Part shown: positions 1 to 11,219 of the stretch, piece by piece
How the letters are laid out: every line of letters starts with the position of its first letter
How positions within the stretch are numbered: position 1 is the first letter of the stretch
Assembly: GCA_037043455.1 (NCBI GenBank)
Contig: JAWPHD010010235.1
Span: forward strand, 1-64,000
DNA length: 64,000 nucleotides
Origin: Cyrtodaria siliqua
Taxonomy: Eukaryota; Mollusca; Bivalvia; Adapedonta; Hiatellidae
Direction: 5' to 3'
Translations under genes and position numbers: made by a program
The notes under the pieces: model-generated
Seen by the model: only the letters and a program-made list of their open reading frames with translations
Databases searched by the model: none
Told to the model about the DNA's origin: nothing

Positions 1-5
1 ATCAC

Positions 6-152
6 CTACGGAGGGTCGAGGTAGAGGCCGCGGCCTGTGGCGCTCCAGCTGCAGCTGCCGCCATCGCCTTCAAAGAGACAGTGTTTCCTCCTTTGTAACC
101 TCTATCATGTGGGGACAGGAGATCAGAAGGAGAAGTTGTCCAGGAATCCAAT
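6..152 (-). CDS. Probable internal exon of an unrecognised minus-strand gene
   Basis: Read on the minus strand, a good acceptor (pyrimidine-rich tract ending tcttttcag) abuts position 152, and a possible donor (AG then gtgat) follows position 6. The stretch between is 147 nt, a multiple of three, and open in one phase (phase 2 at both ends). It encodes about 48 residues with a Ser/Pro/Asp-rich first half (..TSPSDLLSPHDRG..) and an Ala-rich second half (..SLKAMAAAAAGAPQAA..). GC content is far above the flanking DNA, as expected of coding sequence. If the weak donor is not used, the same frame meets TGA at 2-4, so this could instead be a terminal exon. I do not recognise the protein. The rest of the gene lies outside or has not been found. 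Confidence 0.45.
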
Positions 153-1164
153 CTGAAAAGACACAAATTAAAAGAAATATTATATAAAACAGTAAAAAAA
201 TATTTCTGCCACACATAATTAAACCATGTATTATTAGTAATGTGGTAGGACTGTACTGCTCATAGACAAGCACCAATTAATAGAGTATTAATGAAAAATA
301 AAATTATTAAAACACTACAGAACTTAAAACAACTATTTGTACCAAATGTTTGCCAAATCACAATAATGTCAGAATAAATATTTGACTGTACTGTCACATA
401 AACACAGATTTTACAGAAATTAAGAATAATATTAACTCTATAAATTATGTTTAAAAAATAATACAACATTATTTACACAAGCGATGCATTACTTTGGCAT
501 TATTAAAAATAAATGTCAGAGAAAAAATACGTTAAAATCATTTATAAAATAAATTATTATACATTCTCAACAGTTCAATTCTATTCAATTCATTTCTTTA
601 TTTCCTCATGCAAGGAGATATCTGAAATACACATAATATGAATACATTTTAGAACAACCTAAGCATTGGCTAATATATCATATGAGAGAGAGAGAGCAGA
701 AGAAGAGCTGAGGAAGAGAGATAGAGAGAGATAATATATCGCATTTACACAGATTTCGAGAGAGGTTAATAAATACATTATCACAGATGTTTACATTATA
801 GTAATGTGACGTAGAAATAATAATACCAATCGTGCGCTTCTGCACTGAGACTCATATGCAAACTAATTTAACACTAGCAATGTCTTGGCATATTTCGAAG
901 TTTCGCTTAACAGTTTGATTCCTTTAAATGGACAACATATTACATATCGTGAGTGAAGAATATAAATTTGTCAATACAGACACTCGCAAATCTTGATGCG
1001 AGATGATTAGAATGATTGTACGATTTATTATCAAGATCTGTGCCCGTGGTGGCTCGCGAGGACTTATTCGTGTGAACGATAATGGCTCGGAAGTATCTAA
1101 CTCCTAGATCTTAGTTACGGGCTTAGCATCCTTATTAACGTCATTTAATTTAAATTTTTATTTC
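153..1164. other. AT-rich non-coding stretch with a short GA-rich run
   Basis: Upstream of the acceptor at 152 (minus sense) this would be intron of the minus-strand gene. It is AT-rich with stop codons in all frames. A purine run of agag repeats lies at about 684-733. I see no gene, RNA or inverted-repeat element here. Confidence 0.5.
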
Positions 1165-4100
1165 TCATATGTAAGTGTATATGTACATTCTGAAATAATA
1201 TGCAACCGCTCTTATTAGGAAGGGTGTTTGACAAACTGGACATATGATTCCCTGTCTTATAGGCGTCTCAACCCATAGGCGGCTGCTCATTTTATTTGCT
1301 ATTGCAAGATCAGTTCTGTTGGAGGAGCTTATTGGCCAGAGTAAGGCAGGTTTTATTTCCTGATGAACATCTCCTCCGAACACTCGTAAAATCCGGCGTC
1401 GCTGTTAACCCTATACTAGCCATGAGTGCGATTCCTATCGTTTGGATAGATTGTTTCACTTTACATTTCGCATATCATTTTACTTTGGCAAGAGGACTGG
1501 GGATCTTTCACATAAAGTCATTACAATATATTGCAATTGTTAAGTTGTAAGGAGTTTGCATATATCAGGAATGAAACTCTGTTTTTCTTTTTAACTACCG
1601 AGCTCGCTGAAGTAATGACATTCGTACATAACGAGACGAATAAAAATTGTATGGCACAATGTAATCCGGAGACAACAGGATAATGTTTTACGGGAGGGAA
1701 CATTAATTTGCGTTGGTCTATCTCCGAAGTTAAGCGTTTCAGTCCAAGCATTGACTCGCACATATCGGACCTTGTCCTTACCGAGAACCCTTGTATCCGT
1801 TTGACTACATAATGTTGTAATCTGCTGTACAATGTCCAACTCTGCATAGTGAGGACTATTGTCCAGAGCTCGCATCCATCAAGCGCAGTGGGGATCCACT
1901 ATCTTTTTGTAAAGGCTAACTGAGGTCAGCGGAGTTTTAAGCAGGACGACGAACCCCGTGGACCTATCATGGCGTGGAAACGCAATTCTTGGCCTTTTTG
2001 ACATCGTCGGCGTACGGCTCATTACTTTTGAGAAACATGTCCTGCGGAATACTCTAAGTCTGGACAACAGACTTGACATTTTCGAGATAGCAATCGCCAT
2101 ATTAACAGTCTTGGCAATATCGCATTTTTCTTGGACTTCAAAATGTCATTACACACGATTTAGAAGCATTTATATCAAATTTCCTATGTTTTGGGCGTAC
2201 ACGTATACAATGTCCAAAAGCTTTTGGCGGTTATGAGGACTAGTTGCAATTCGGAGAAATGTCGTCGGCGAGGGTTGGTATTACCAGCTTGAACTCTACA
2301 AAATATTGCACTATATTTTGATTCGTTCTAACTGGCAGAAGGAAGATCATTAATGAATACCTAAGTACAGAAAAAGTTGACATTACTAACCCCCTGACGG
2401 ACTCCACGTTTGATTGTAGCGGACTGTGACGTACCATCATTTATGCGCACGGTGCAATTCTAGGGATTTATAAGGATTCTGATGCTACGACCCATAACTT
2501 CTCTGTAATACCGAGTTCTCCAATTTTCAGAAACAGTCCATCATTGCCAGACTTTATCAACGAGACCCTACTTTATGTCGAGGAACAAGCAACGCATACT
2601 TTGCTATTATAGCTCAAGTAGGTAAAATATGTATTTCGGTCATATTGAAGGCTGCTGTAATGCAGCTTAGATTCTCCTGGGAACCCTTGTTGTTGAGAGT
2701 TTGGGAATTTGGTGGACTTTTCATTTTCAGGTAAGAGTAGCTCTCATGCGTATCAAGGGCTTCGAACATTTTAGCGTATCACACGGTAACAGCAAGCTAT
2801 TGGCCGTATATTGCCGGGATCGCGACCTTATGATTGCCACCTAGCCCTTTGAAAGCATCCTGATAATGACTATACCTCGTTTGCCATGAAACGGATGGAT
2901 CGGGTGTCCATTATTTTATTAAATAGCATTGACTATATAACGGAATGATTACGTTACCACCGTAGATTACATGTACATTCTGATGTTATCGATACCACAA
3001 GCTTTGCGCGCCTCTTAAAGTCTTGACAATTTCGTCGATTTCATCATGGTTGATATTGGGACTCTAAGATTGTAAAGTGTGCATCACGGTATTTTCTTGC
3101 TCAAAGTCCTTTATGCGCTTTTTTAATTGATTGTCACAAAGTTGTTCTCAACAGCGCCTTTCAAGACTTACTTTCCTCGATACTGTTTAAAGTGGCTGCA
3201 CATAATCCGTCAACAACAGCGCTTTCCGGCTATACGTTACTCCAATCATTTATTAGCTCGTGGCATGTGACTGGACTCGTTCTATTGGCGTTTGCGAAGC
3301 TATTTCCAGAATAACCTATAATCAAGTTCTGCCGCTTCAATCTTATTCGGCGTACTTTGGATCTTGATATTTCTCAGATTCTGATGTCGCTGGATCTACG
3401 AAACTGGATTTCGCACGTTATAAATCACGATATGTTTCGTTCAAATACCACGGAGGTTTGCCCTGAGATCACCAGATGCGTCGGAAGTGTCTTTTTACAT
3501 CTGAGGAGTCCAAAATACGCTTAGCATGGTTGTTAAAATTGCTCTTTGGGAAGTGTTTTAACGGCTGCAAAATGGAGCGCTCCTACAATAGCGGTCGAAT
3601 TGTCACTGTTAGGGAATCATACGTGCGTTTCTATGCACTGTAGTTGTAGTGTACATATTTCGCATTGATAGTCAGCAATATGCGTGTGTCCGTTGATTTT
3701 GCTCATCATGTTATACCCATCACGTGGGTGACAGTAGGAAACGTATTTGCGGTATATATAGCACATCAAGAGTAGTAATAAACGCAGATGATCGGAGGAA
3801 ACTAGCTTGCAGTTTCGTCCAGTATGGTAAACTTTTAAAAGCCATGGTATGCGTATTTCTGGTCGAGCAAGACACATGAGTCGATCATTGACTTCAGTAG
3901 GAATAAAGCTGTAGATCAGGGCCATCTCTTTTAAGAGATAAATATATCGGAGAGAGGCTTATTTTCGTGTACAAAGTTTGACGAATAACCTTGATTTCGC
4001 AGCGATCCAGATGGTACTCAGAGAACGTGTCATTAATGATTTGTGCGTCCTAAATCGCCCAGCAACTATAACGTTACCTTTGTGAGAATAGTAACGAGGT

Positions 4101-4680
4101 AAGGGCATTGTACACTCACTAAGTGCTTCTTGAATATGGTATAATTGTGGCACTATCAAGCGGGCAATATATGCACAACAATATATCACAACGATTGCTG
4201 TTGTGCAGGTTACACCGAATGCCGATAATGCGGTTCGCTTTCAATATCATCGTTTCTTGATATATATGGGTTGAAGGTTAGATTTATACAGGAAAGCTGG
4301 CACTCTCCTTGCCCACATGTTGCAGGATCTATATATATTCTGTAGGGTTTGTCCTCAATGGATAAGCGCAGAATAATTCTTGATGAATACTGTTTAAGAG
4401 TCTTAGGAGAGAGTGTGAGAACAATTTGTGTTCACATATAGCGCGCAATATCAATGCTGTAGTCTTGCAAACATGCAAGAAAGTGGATACGCTGAAGACA
4501 TAATACCGCACTGTACATTCCACTCGCACGTTCCCGATTATTTTTCTCGCAAAAATGCAGGCGATCGACCAGAAAAGGATCGGGTACTCTCGGGACCAAA
4601 CAATCCTTGGGTGAAATGAGCTTGAATAATTTAGGCTCAGTTGAATTGATAATTGATAAACCCACCACGCCACGGCTCAC
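1165..4680 (-). pseudogene. Decayed non-LTR retrotransposon with endonuclease and reverse-transcriptase remnants
   Basis: Fragments on the minus strand appear in the order expected of an endonuclease-RT polyprotein, broken by stops and frameshifts. At 4680-4329 and 4189-3959 are endonuclease-like pieces, the second with KGNVIVAG where intact families have a GNVIVAGDFN-type motif. At 2440-2240 is an RT piece with VRGLVMSTF (compare VRQGxxxSxxLF) followed by LADDIS, matching the (Y/L)ADD catalytic box. At 2100-1879 is LTSVSLYKKIVDPH, and at 1875-1521 ELDIVQQ then VKRIQGFSVRTRSDMCESML, typical of the segment after the RT thumb in invertebrate elements. The 3' part (1383-1165) contains CPVC. No complete frame survives, so it is not functional. 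GC content is higher than the surrounding AT-rich DNA. The clade is not assigned; about 2440-3617 I could not read. Confidence 0.7.
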
Positions 4681-4745
4681 CTTACGATTTCACAATACAT
4701 ACATCGTATATAACAACGTTCCAATCTAAGCCGTTAAGGTACTAC
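4631..4745. repeat. Copy 1 of a ~110 bp direct repeat
   Basis: The core aacccaccacgccacggctc and its flanks recur at 7100-7210 in the same orientation with only scattered differences. Each copy sits at the upstream (minus-sense) end of a decayed retrotransposon, so it may be a shared 5' region or a separate repeat into which both were placed. Confidence 0.75.
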
Positions 4746-5130
4746 ATAAATTTCTTATAGACATTAACCAATATATAATAAACGTCCACAAGTATAGAAC
4801 CTTTTATTGTAAAATTAATCAGTTTATTTGTCAGCAGGAAGGCATCTTCTATTATCATATTATCAAGAAAAATCTATTGTACAAATGAGGCGATTGATTA
4901 AAAAAAGGTCTCACCACCGGAGGTGAAATTATTGGTATACTCTATTGTAAAAACAAGTTGTTTTTTTGGTAAAAAAAAAGTCTTCTCAGAAACCCTTCTT
5001 CTTCTTCTTCTTCTTCTTCTTCTTCATCATCATTATTAACTGCGTCCTCAAAAAGGTAGTCTCGCAAATGGTGCGTATGTGCGTGGGTTTAAAATATCTA
5101 TGTACATCTGGTTAAAAGTACAAATTGCCT
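4746..5130. other. AT-rich spacer with a CTT microsatellite
   Basis: Non-coding spacer between the two retrotransposon remnants. A (ctt)n run with a short (cat)n tail lies at about 4995-5036. Nothing else is recognisable. Confidence 0.6.
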
Positions 5131-6700
5131 AAACGTGCAAACTGCCTATAAACTGCTGGGTGGGCCAGAACCCCTGCTTGGAATGATTCTAGAGATGGCT
5201 CGGCTCGTGATAGAGAGTTCCATAGGACTATATTTTAGGAAGAAGCTGTGTGGTAGCTTGATTGATGCTTGTAGCTGCCGGAAGCGGTATGTCATGGCCT
5301 CTTGTTCTATATGTGGATGGGACAGGTATGGTTTAGTTCGTCAAATCCACCAGGTGGTGTAATTATTCGGTGCATCGTGGTTGCACCTGGCTTTCGGTGC
5401 TCGCATGTGTAGCGTGTCCTAACCAAGTGATTATCTCTAGATGTAACACTGCTGGTGCGTTGAACAGACGAATCTGGCGGCCCCTGCGCTGGACGATCTC
5501 AATATTGCCGTATGTCGCGCTCTCTATGCGAGGCTCATGCTGATGACGCATACCCAATAGTGTTCGAACAAAGGGTCTTCTATGCGGTTGCATTTGCTTC
5601 TTGTGGTGATGCTCTCATGTTCTCTTCTAAGGAATGCCCTATTGAGCTTTGCTTTTTTGTTATGTTGCCGACGTGTTTTGCCTTTTGAGAGATCACTGCT
5701 GATGATAACGCCAATGTACTTTACATTTGTTAGTGCGTTTTGAGTGCGATGTCCGTGGATGTGTAGTTTGTGATGATGGGGTGACGTTTGCTTGGTAATG
5801 CGAATGACCTCGCATTTTTTTCGGGTTGAAGGACAGGTCATTCTTGGGAGTTGTCTAGGTCTTGCTGGAGTGATCTGGCAATCGTTGGTTTTGTTTTGAA
5901 TGATCCTGTAGATGAAGCCATCGTCAGTGAATAGACGTGCTTTTGATAATGCAGTCTGGGGACACCTGATGTAACTTGGGAAGTGGACGGCCTTTGTGTC
6001 TTCGGTGATGACTTCCTGTGTCCTCGTGGAAAGGACCGTATATCCAGCTCAGCAGGATATCTCTGATGGAGCTTGTGCGGTCTTCATTGTGGCGACCTTG
6101 TCCGAAAGCTTTTGAAAATTTAAGAGCACTTCGTTGGTATGTATTTATGCCCTTCGCTAGGTCTTCGATGGTGATGAGTTGTCTCACACGACCTTCTTTT
6201 CCTGATGTCATGCTGGGAATCGCAGAGTTATATTATGTTGCTCGAAGTGGGATATAGTGATATGATGTGGCTGTTGGATAAACGTGTTCTAGCAATCTTG
6301 CATACGACTGTAGGTGAGCGGATATGGGTCGGTAGATTGCTGCAATGGAGCCTGTTTCCCTTTTTGAAGACTGGTGACACAAGTACCGACTTTCATTCGA
6401 CTGGGATCTTTCCTTTACAAAGTAAGATCGTGGAATAGTTTAATGAGCCCGGGTGATGATATTTCCTCAGCAGCTTCCTTGAAAACGTTTCTGGGATCTT
6501 GTCTGGCACAGTCACTTTGTGGGCTTGATGTTCGCAGTGACCACATTTGACGTCTTGACGGTGATAGGGGAGGCAGGCAGGTGTTGTAACTGGGACCTAG
6601 GTTTAGTAGATGTGATGTATCTTGTTTTGTGAAAACAGATGAAACGTGTTGGTTCATACGCGTTTGCCTTGTTGATACTGTCACATAAGGTGAGTCCAGT
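5130..6700 (-). pseudogene. Second decayed non-LTR retrotransposon, RT fragments
   Basis: Minus-strand fragments, again in the order of a single RT polyprotein. The 6684-6415 piece has SSVFTKQDTSHLLNLGPS and then FKEAAEEIS.PGL, matching the linker and first RT block of CR1/Nimb/Jockey-type elements (..FxSVFTxED.. and ..FLKEAAEEISP..). The 6211-5924 piece contains SKAFGQGRH, a ghost of the KAFDxVxH block. The 5841-5524 piece has CEVIRITK, HGH, VKYIGVIIS and FLRRE, matching the post-catalytic region (KCxVIRIT.., LGVxIS.., LRRN). The 5593-5363 piece has IEIVQRRGRQ, compare IExVQRRAAR. Many frameshifts and stops make it a pseudogene. It differs in sequence class from the element at 1165-4680. Confidence 0.75.
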
Positions 6701-7099
6701 TTTCTTTAAGGTGAAATACCTCCACCGTTGTCTCCGCCTTCCTTGACTTTATAAAGTTCTAGATTTCTTTTGATTGAGTTATCGATTATCACAGCATGTC
6801 ATTTACGTACGCGTTCAGTGAGTTCTCTCGGCATGATTTCTGGCCTAGTTTCTGATAGCTTTATACTCCAACCAGTCTCTTGGTAGGCTTTGTAGGATTT
6901 TGCACGTCTGAACTTTGTGTTTCTAAAACTACATACAATACAAATATGCATATTATATATGTGAACGGGAAAAAATAAAAAATAAAAAGATTCTGAACGG
7001 CGGGAAAAAAAAGAGAAAAAAAAGATGAGTATCGAGTTAGCGCCGGTGGTTCCACTGCGGCTCGACCGAAGGTCTTACCGACAGCGGGTTATATGCATC
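6701..7099. other. Non-coding, probably retrotransposon-derived
   Basis: Lies directly upstream, in minus sense, of the RT fragments. It contains A-rich runs near 6970-7025 and no readable frame. Confidence 0.4.
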
Positions 7100-7210
7100 T
7101 TTAGGCTCAGTTGAATTGATAATTGAAAAACCCACCACGCCACGGCTCACCTTACCGATTCACAATACATATATCGTACATATAGCGTACTCATAGCCGT
7201 CTATGGTACT
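7100..7210. repeat. Copy 2 of the ~110 bp direct repeat
   Basis: Matches 4631-4745 through the ggctcagttgaattgataat and ccaccacgccacggctcacc segments, then diverges. It lies at the upstream end of the second retrotransposon remnant and about 340 bp before AP3S exon 1. Confidence 0.75.
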
Positions 7211-7551
7211 AAATATAGACATTACTTATGATCTCAAGTTTGCTAGTGTTTTTTTAATGATATTTTTACATTACATTATTTTGTTTAAATATATCTTAAA
7301 TATATCTATGCATTTTACTGAAGGTGACACTGTATTGTGTAAATGATTTAAGAATCAAATTAAAGAAATATTTCATAATTTTTTTTTAAAAAAAATGCGA
7401 GGCTTACATGTAGTTCTCACGCATAAGGATCTATCATGATACGGAAGTTCGTCGGAGCATATCCGAATGAACAAGGAGTCAAATAAAACTTCCGAAATGC
7501 AAATAAATTAACATTTTGCATACAAATACAAAAGTGACGTAAAAAATAATC
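7211..7551. other. Upstream region of AP3S
   Basis: AT-rich sequence immediately 5' of the AP3S start codon. A CRE-like tgacgta lies at about 7534-7540, only some 12 bp before the ATG. I see no TATA box or initiator I would defend, and the transcription start cannot be placed. Confidence 0.3.
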
Positions 7552-7620
7552 ATGATTAAGGCAATACTTGTTTTCAATAACCATGGGAAACCCTGAATGA
7601 TAAGATTTTATCAATATTAT
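7552..7620 (+). CDS. AP3S1: AP3S exon 1 with in-frame TGA
   Basis: The exon is 69 nt, exactly the 23 codons known for exon 1 of the family, and is followed by a consensus donor gtgagt in phase 0. Codons 1-14 read MIKAILVFNNHGKP, a perfect family match (first beta strand of the longin fold). Codon 15, invariably Arg in orthologues I know, is TGA; a single C-to-T change from CGA explains it. The next codon is ATG, then IRFYQYY. The FYQYY ending fits invertebrate orthologues, so coding constraint continues past the stop. Confidence 0.85.
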
Positions 7621-7705
7621 GTGAGTTATAGACATAACTTCCTCAGCGATTAGAAGTAGTAGTATATTCGGATGTTCCAAGTATAATTTGTAACTCGTCT
7701 GCAAG

Positions 7706-8581
7706 TAATCCGAGCCTTCTCTGACCTTACCAGCCCTTTTACGATTTTGATATTTCATCTGGCTGTGTACAGTCGTAGCGGTTCCTATAGTAAATGACGT
7801 GGATCTCCTCGTGGAGAGGAGCTACTCTGTTTGTTTTTAAGTCGATATATCTAAGGTGTGCATTGAAATAACATTTCAAGCATCTAAAGTGATTATCAAT
7901 ATTTTTATTTACTGATCTGAACTGAAATATTTGTTAAAACTAACCATTTTAAATTTTGTAATGTTCAAAACCCTTTTTCAGACTAAGTTAAAAAAATATT
8001 AAATTCCTACATTTGTTATTATTCAGGTCAAGATGCACGTGACCGCGTGCTTGGCGATAAATATTTCCAGCAAATTTAGACAGTATAGAAAATTGCGTCC
8101 TTTTGGCACTCTCATTTCTCTAAACAACATTCAATTGTTTATCTTTTAATTTTAAATCCATAATATGTTCCGAGGAGAGTTTGTTCCACACCTAATATCC
8201 CTCCATGTTGTCAATTGATAGTGGAGTTATTTGATGAGGGCAATATGAATGCCTTCAACGCGCGTGAGAATATCACAGGAATTTAATTAATATGCAAAAT
8301 GACAATATGGCGGATATCATAAACAAAACTACTTCAACACCATAATTATTTTTTTTGTGTCATTACTATCGACGCAGTTATATCATTGCAGCTTGGTAAA
8401 ATAAAACATTAATGATCAATTTGTTTTGCTAAATTATCGTAAAAAATCGACCCGACGCCACAGACACCGTTGAAAATGACATGACTGTTTTTTTAGTCAT
8501 CCCCGCATTTTCATATAGGAGTTCCTCTGACCTATAAAAGCCAGAAAAATAGGCTTTTAGGGTCAGAGAAGGCTCGGATTA
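7706..8581. mobile_element. Non-autonomous TIR DNA transposon in AP3S intron 1
   Basis: Ends are perfect 21 bp inverted repeats (7706-7726 and 8561-8581, beginning taatccgagccttctctgac). They are flanked by near-identical 9 bp direct repeats, gtctgcaag (7697-7705) and gtctgaaag (8582-8590), a convincing target-site duplication. A subterminal hairpin occupies about 8525-8569, with ctctgacctataaaagcc against ggcttttagggtcagag. No transposase frame is present in the 876 bp. A 9 bp duplication would fit Mutator-like elements and 8 bp would fit hAT; I cannot choose. Confidence 0.8.
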
Positions 8582-9030
8582 GTCTGAAAGTACTGCGGTT
8601 ATTTCGCATATATGTGATTTAATTTAAAATGAAACCCAGGCTTCTACATTAACTTTTGGATCCACTTGATTCCTGTCTACGCCAGCGTACCAAGTGACTT
8701 CAGAAATCCACTTGCCTGACCTATAATGACTTGTCCGAATATGAAATCTCAATTTTTTACTGTAAAGGCATTAAAACATGTAAAATAAAGCAGTTTGGGA
8801 ACCAGAAAAGAATGATCTTTTATTGAAACATTTCGACATTTCTATTCAGAGGTTGCGATCCGATGAAGCGTGATACATGTACACAATCCGCAAAGCGGTC
8901 GTATGTGATTGTCGCAAAATGTTCAAGCGATTTTTATTTCGTAAAATTTATGATTAGCGTATAATTAAACAACTTGCTTTTGTTGTATTTTATTAACAAT
9001 ATTTTCAGAACATAAGGCCACCATTAAAAA

Positions 9031-9331
9031 ATTGTTTGTTTGCAGTTTCCGACCCATGGCTTTTAGGGGTGGGTCGGTAGGTAGGGATATATATATTTTT
9101 TTAAAACATTTTTATTATTAACGCATGCCCATCGACGGCATGCAAATATCGTGTGCTTCACTAGTATTATCCATAGTTTTTTTTTTGAAAAGGGTTTAGT
9201 TAAATATTAACAGAACATGCAAGAAAAAAGAAACAAAAAAACTTGAAAAAAAAAAAATCAAATAAAAAATAAAAAAAATGTTTGGGTCGGCGGATTTGCC
9301 GTGGGTCGGTCGCAAACTGCAAACAAACAAT
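9031..9331. mobile_element. MITE with ~30 bp imperfect inverted ends
   Basis: The left end attgtttgtttgcagtttcc..gacccatggc (9031-9060) is inverted at the right end (about 9299-9331, gccgtgggtcggtcgcaaac..caaacaaacaat). The 300 bp between is A/T homopolymer-rich and non-coding. The target-site duplication is not clear. Confidence 0.65.
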
Positions 9332-9455
9332 ATTTTAATTTAGGCCTAAGGAATGCTTTTTGTCATTCAAAATCGGGAGAATAAAACGTCAAATACAGGG
9401 ATCCCAAGCAACGTGTTGCGACAAGCAACTATCTATATATACACTATCTATAAAT

Positions 9456-10457
9456 ATCGACAGGGAAAATCCTGCCACGCATGTGCAAAACTGTCTAGTT
9501 TACAATCACTTCCTTTAGACAACACTCGCTACTGTGAGGTTTGAATTGGGTTTTCAGCGTATTTTGGCGTGGGTTTTCAGCGTATTTTGTTTTAATATAT
9601 AATTTTGTTTTAATATATTATTTTTTTTCTACTTGCCCGATCGGACAATTAGGATTCAGAATCAACTTGTCCGGACCCAAGTCTGGGTTGCCAAAACCTA
9701 TCGGACAATGCCTAATGTCGAGCCCTGAAACCTCAGATATTTTAATCACATCTATTCTAGACATCTTTAAATGTAATTACTTTCATATCGAATGTCGACT
9801 TCTGTACATTTTTTATCTTCCTCTAAGGCGATCAGAGTATTGATTGGACCCCTTATCCCCACACCACTTTCAAAAAAAATTCCAAAACCCATCTTAAGTA
9901 CATTTATATATAATAATAATAATAATAATAATAAATCCATATCTCACGTATAGTCACACTTGCCCCAAATAAATCTTGGAACATTATGGTAAAACATATT
10001 CCCATTGATAGCTATATCGACAGGGAAAATCCTGCCACGCATGCGCAAAACTGTCTAGTTTACAATCACTTCCTATAAGACAACACTCGCTACTGTGAGG
10101 TTTGAATTTTGTCATTTGGCGTGGGTTTTCAGCGTATTTTGGCATGGGTTTTCATTTTGATTTTGTTTTATATTTTTTTTTCTTCTTGCCCGATGGGACA
10201 ATCAGGATTCAGAATCAACTTGTCCGGACCCAAATCTGGGTTGCCAAAACCTATCGGACAATGCCTAATGTCGCGCCCTGAAACCTCAGATATTTTAATC
10301 ACATCTATTCTAGACATCTTTAAATGTCATTACTTTCAAATGGAATGTCGACTTCTGTACATTTTTTACCTTCCTCTAAGGCGATCAGAGTATTGATTGG
10401 ACCCCTTATCCCCACACCACTTTCAAAAAAAATTCCAAAACCCATCTTAAGTACATT

Positions 10458-10501
<44 letters not shown>

Positions 10502-10580
10502 CCATATCTCACGTATAGTCACACTTGCCCCAAATAAATCTTGGAACATTATGGTAAAACATATTCCCATTGATAGCTAT
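9456..10580. repeat. Two tandem copies of a ~560 bp unit
   Basis: Copies are 9456-10015 and 10016-10580, both starting atcgacagggaaaatcctgc and both ending near cccattgatagctat. They differ mainly in the (taa)n run (about 9913-9932 versus 10465-10499) and in a short gtattttgg duplication. Each copy carries a segment ending gtcgagccctga or gtcgcgccctga, which resembles inverted hAT-type terminal sequence, but I see no second terminus. The short open frames (GFRINLSGPKSGLPKPIGQC) are repeat-derived. Confidence 0.8.
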
Positions 10581-10871
10581 TGTATTCCTCTTCTCAACAA
10601 TGGCAAATGTATGTACATTGAGTGTGTGACAATCGGTCAAACTTGCCGACAGGTGCTTTTTGAGTTGGTCTTGCACGATCTTGTCCAACAATTGACACTT
10701 GTTGAACGCAATACACAGTATACAGAGACCTTTGGCACATTGCATTACGATTTAAATCAAACCCGGAACCTTTAATTTATATGTACTCAATATCCAAGTC
10801 AAACCACTAAAGCAATCTAGTCTCTCACTATTACGCAGAGTTTATTGCTTATTCTAATTTCTACGTATTAA
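10581..10871. other. Unremarkable intron 1 sequence
   Basis: No gene, RNA or repeat recognised. Short open frames on both strands lack any family resemblance. Confidence 0.4.
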
Positions 10872-10970
10872 GAGGCTATGAAGTGAAATTTTATAACAAG
10901 AAACCCTAAGGGAAGGAGCGCAGCGTCTGACCAGGGTTTCTTAATTGTTAAAATTTCACTTCTTAGCCTC
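10872..10970. mobile_element. Short palindromic MITE
   Basis: A ~99 bp hairpin. The left arm gaggctatgaagtgaaattt..aagaaaccct is matched by the inverse agggtttctt..aaatttcacttcttagcctc at the right. Part of the right arm also recurs at 12201. Confidence 0.7.
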
Positions 10971-10978
10971 TGACTGAC

Positions 10979-11219
10979 TTAGTATTTGCCCTACTTTTTC
11001 CCCGCGCTTCTAGGAAACCACGCCTCTTAACACGTTCGCGCTTCTACTAAATCCACCTCCTTGTGTACAAACAAGCGCGTGCCATTTACATGTAGTAAGC
11101 GATTACTTAATGATTAAATGGTTAAAATTGGTGATCGTTAGAAATTTACATGAATAAGTTCGCCATTTTTTTAAAATTCCTCACCGTCTGATTGGAGGAA
11201 AAAGTAGGGCAAACACTAA
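10979..11219. mobile_element. MITE with TTA-type ends
   Basis: Inverted ends are ttagtatttgccctactttt (10979) and aaaagtagggcaaacactaa (ends 11219). The TTA..TAA borders could be a 3 bp target duplication of the PIF/Harbinger type. There is no coding capacity. The first ~130 bp recur at 12201-12362. Confidence 0.65.

Noticed and set aside
1296..1550. 84-codon plus-strand frame
   Set aside because: Lies opposite the decayed minus-strand retrotransposon and has no recognisable domain.
7417..7758. 113-codon minus-strand frame opposite AP3S exon 1
   Set aside because: The plus strand matches AP3S in sequence, length and donor. The minus frame has no family resemblance and runs into the TIR element.
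9541..9843. 100-codon frame repeated at 10109-10396
   Set aside because: Both copies come from the 560 bp duplication. The peptide is transposon-end sequence without domain features.
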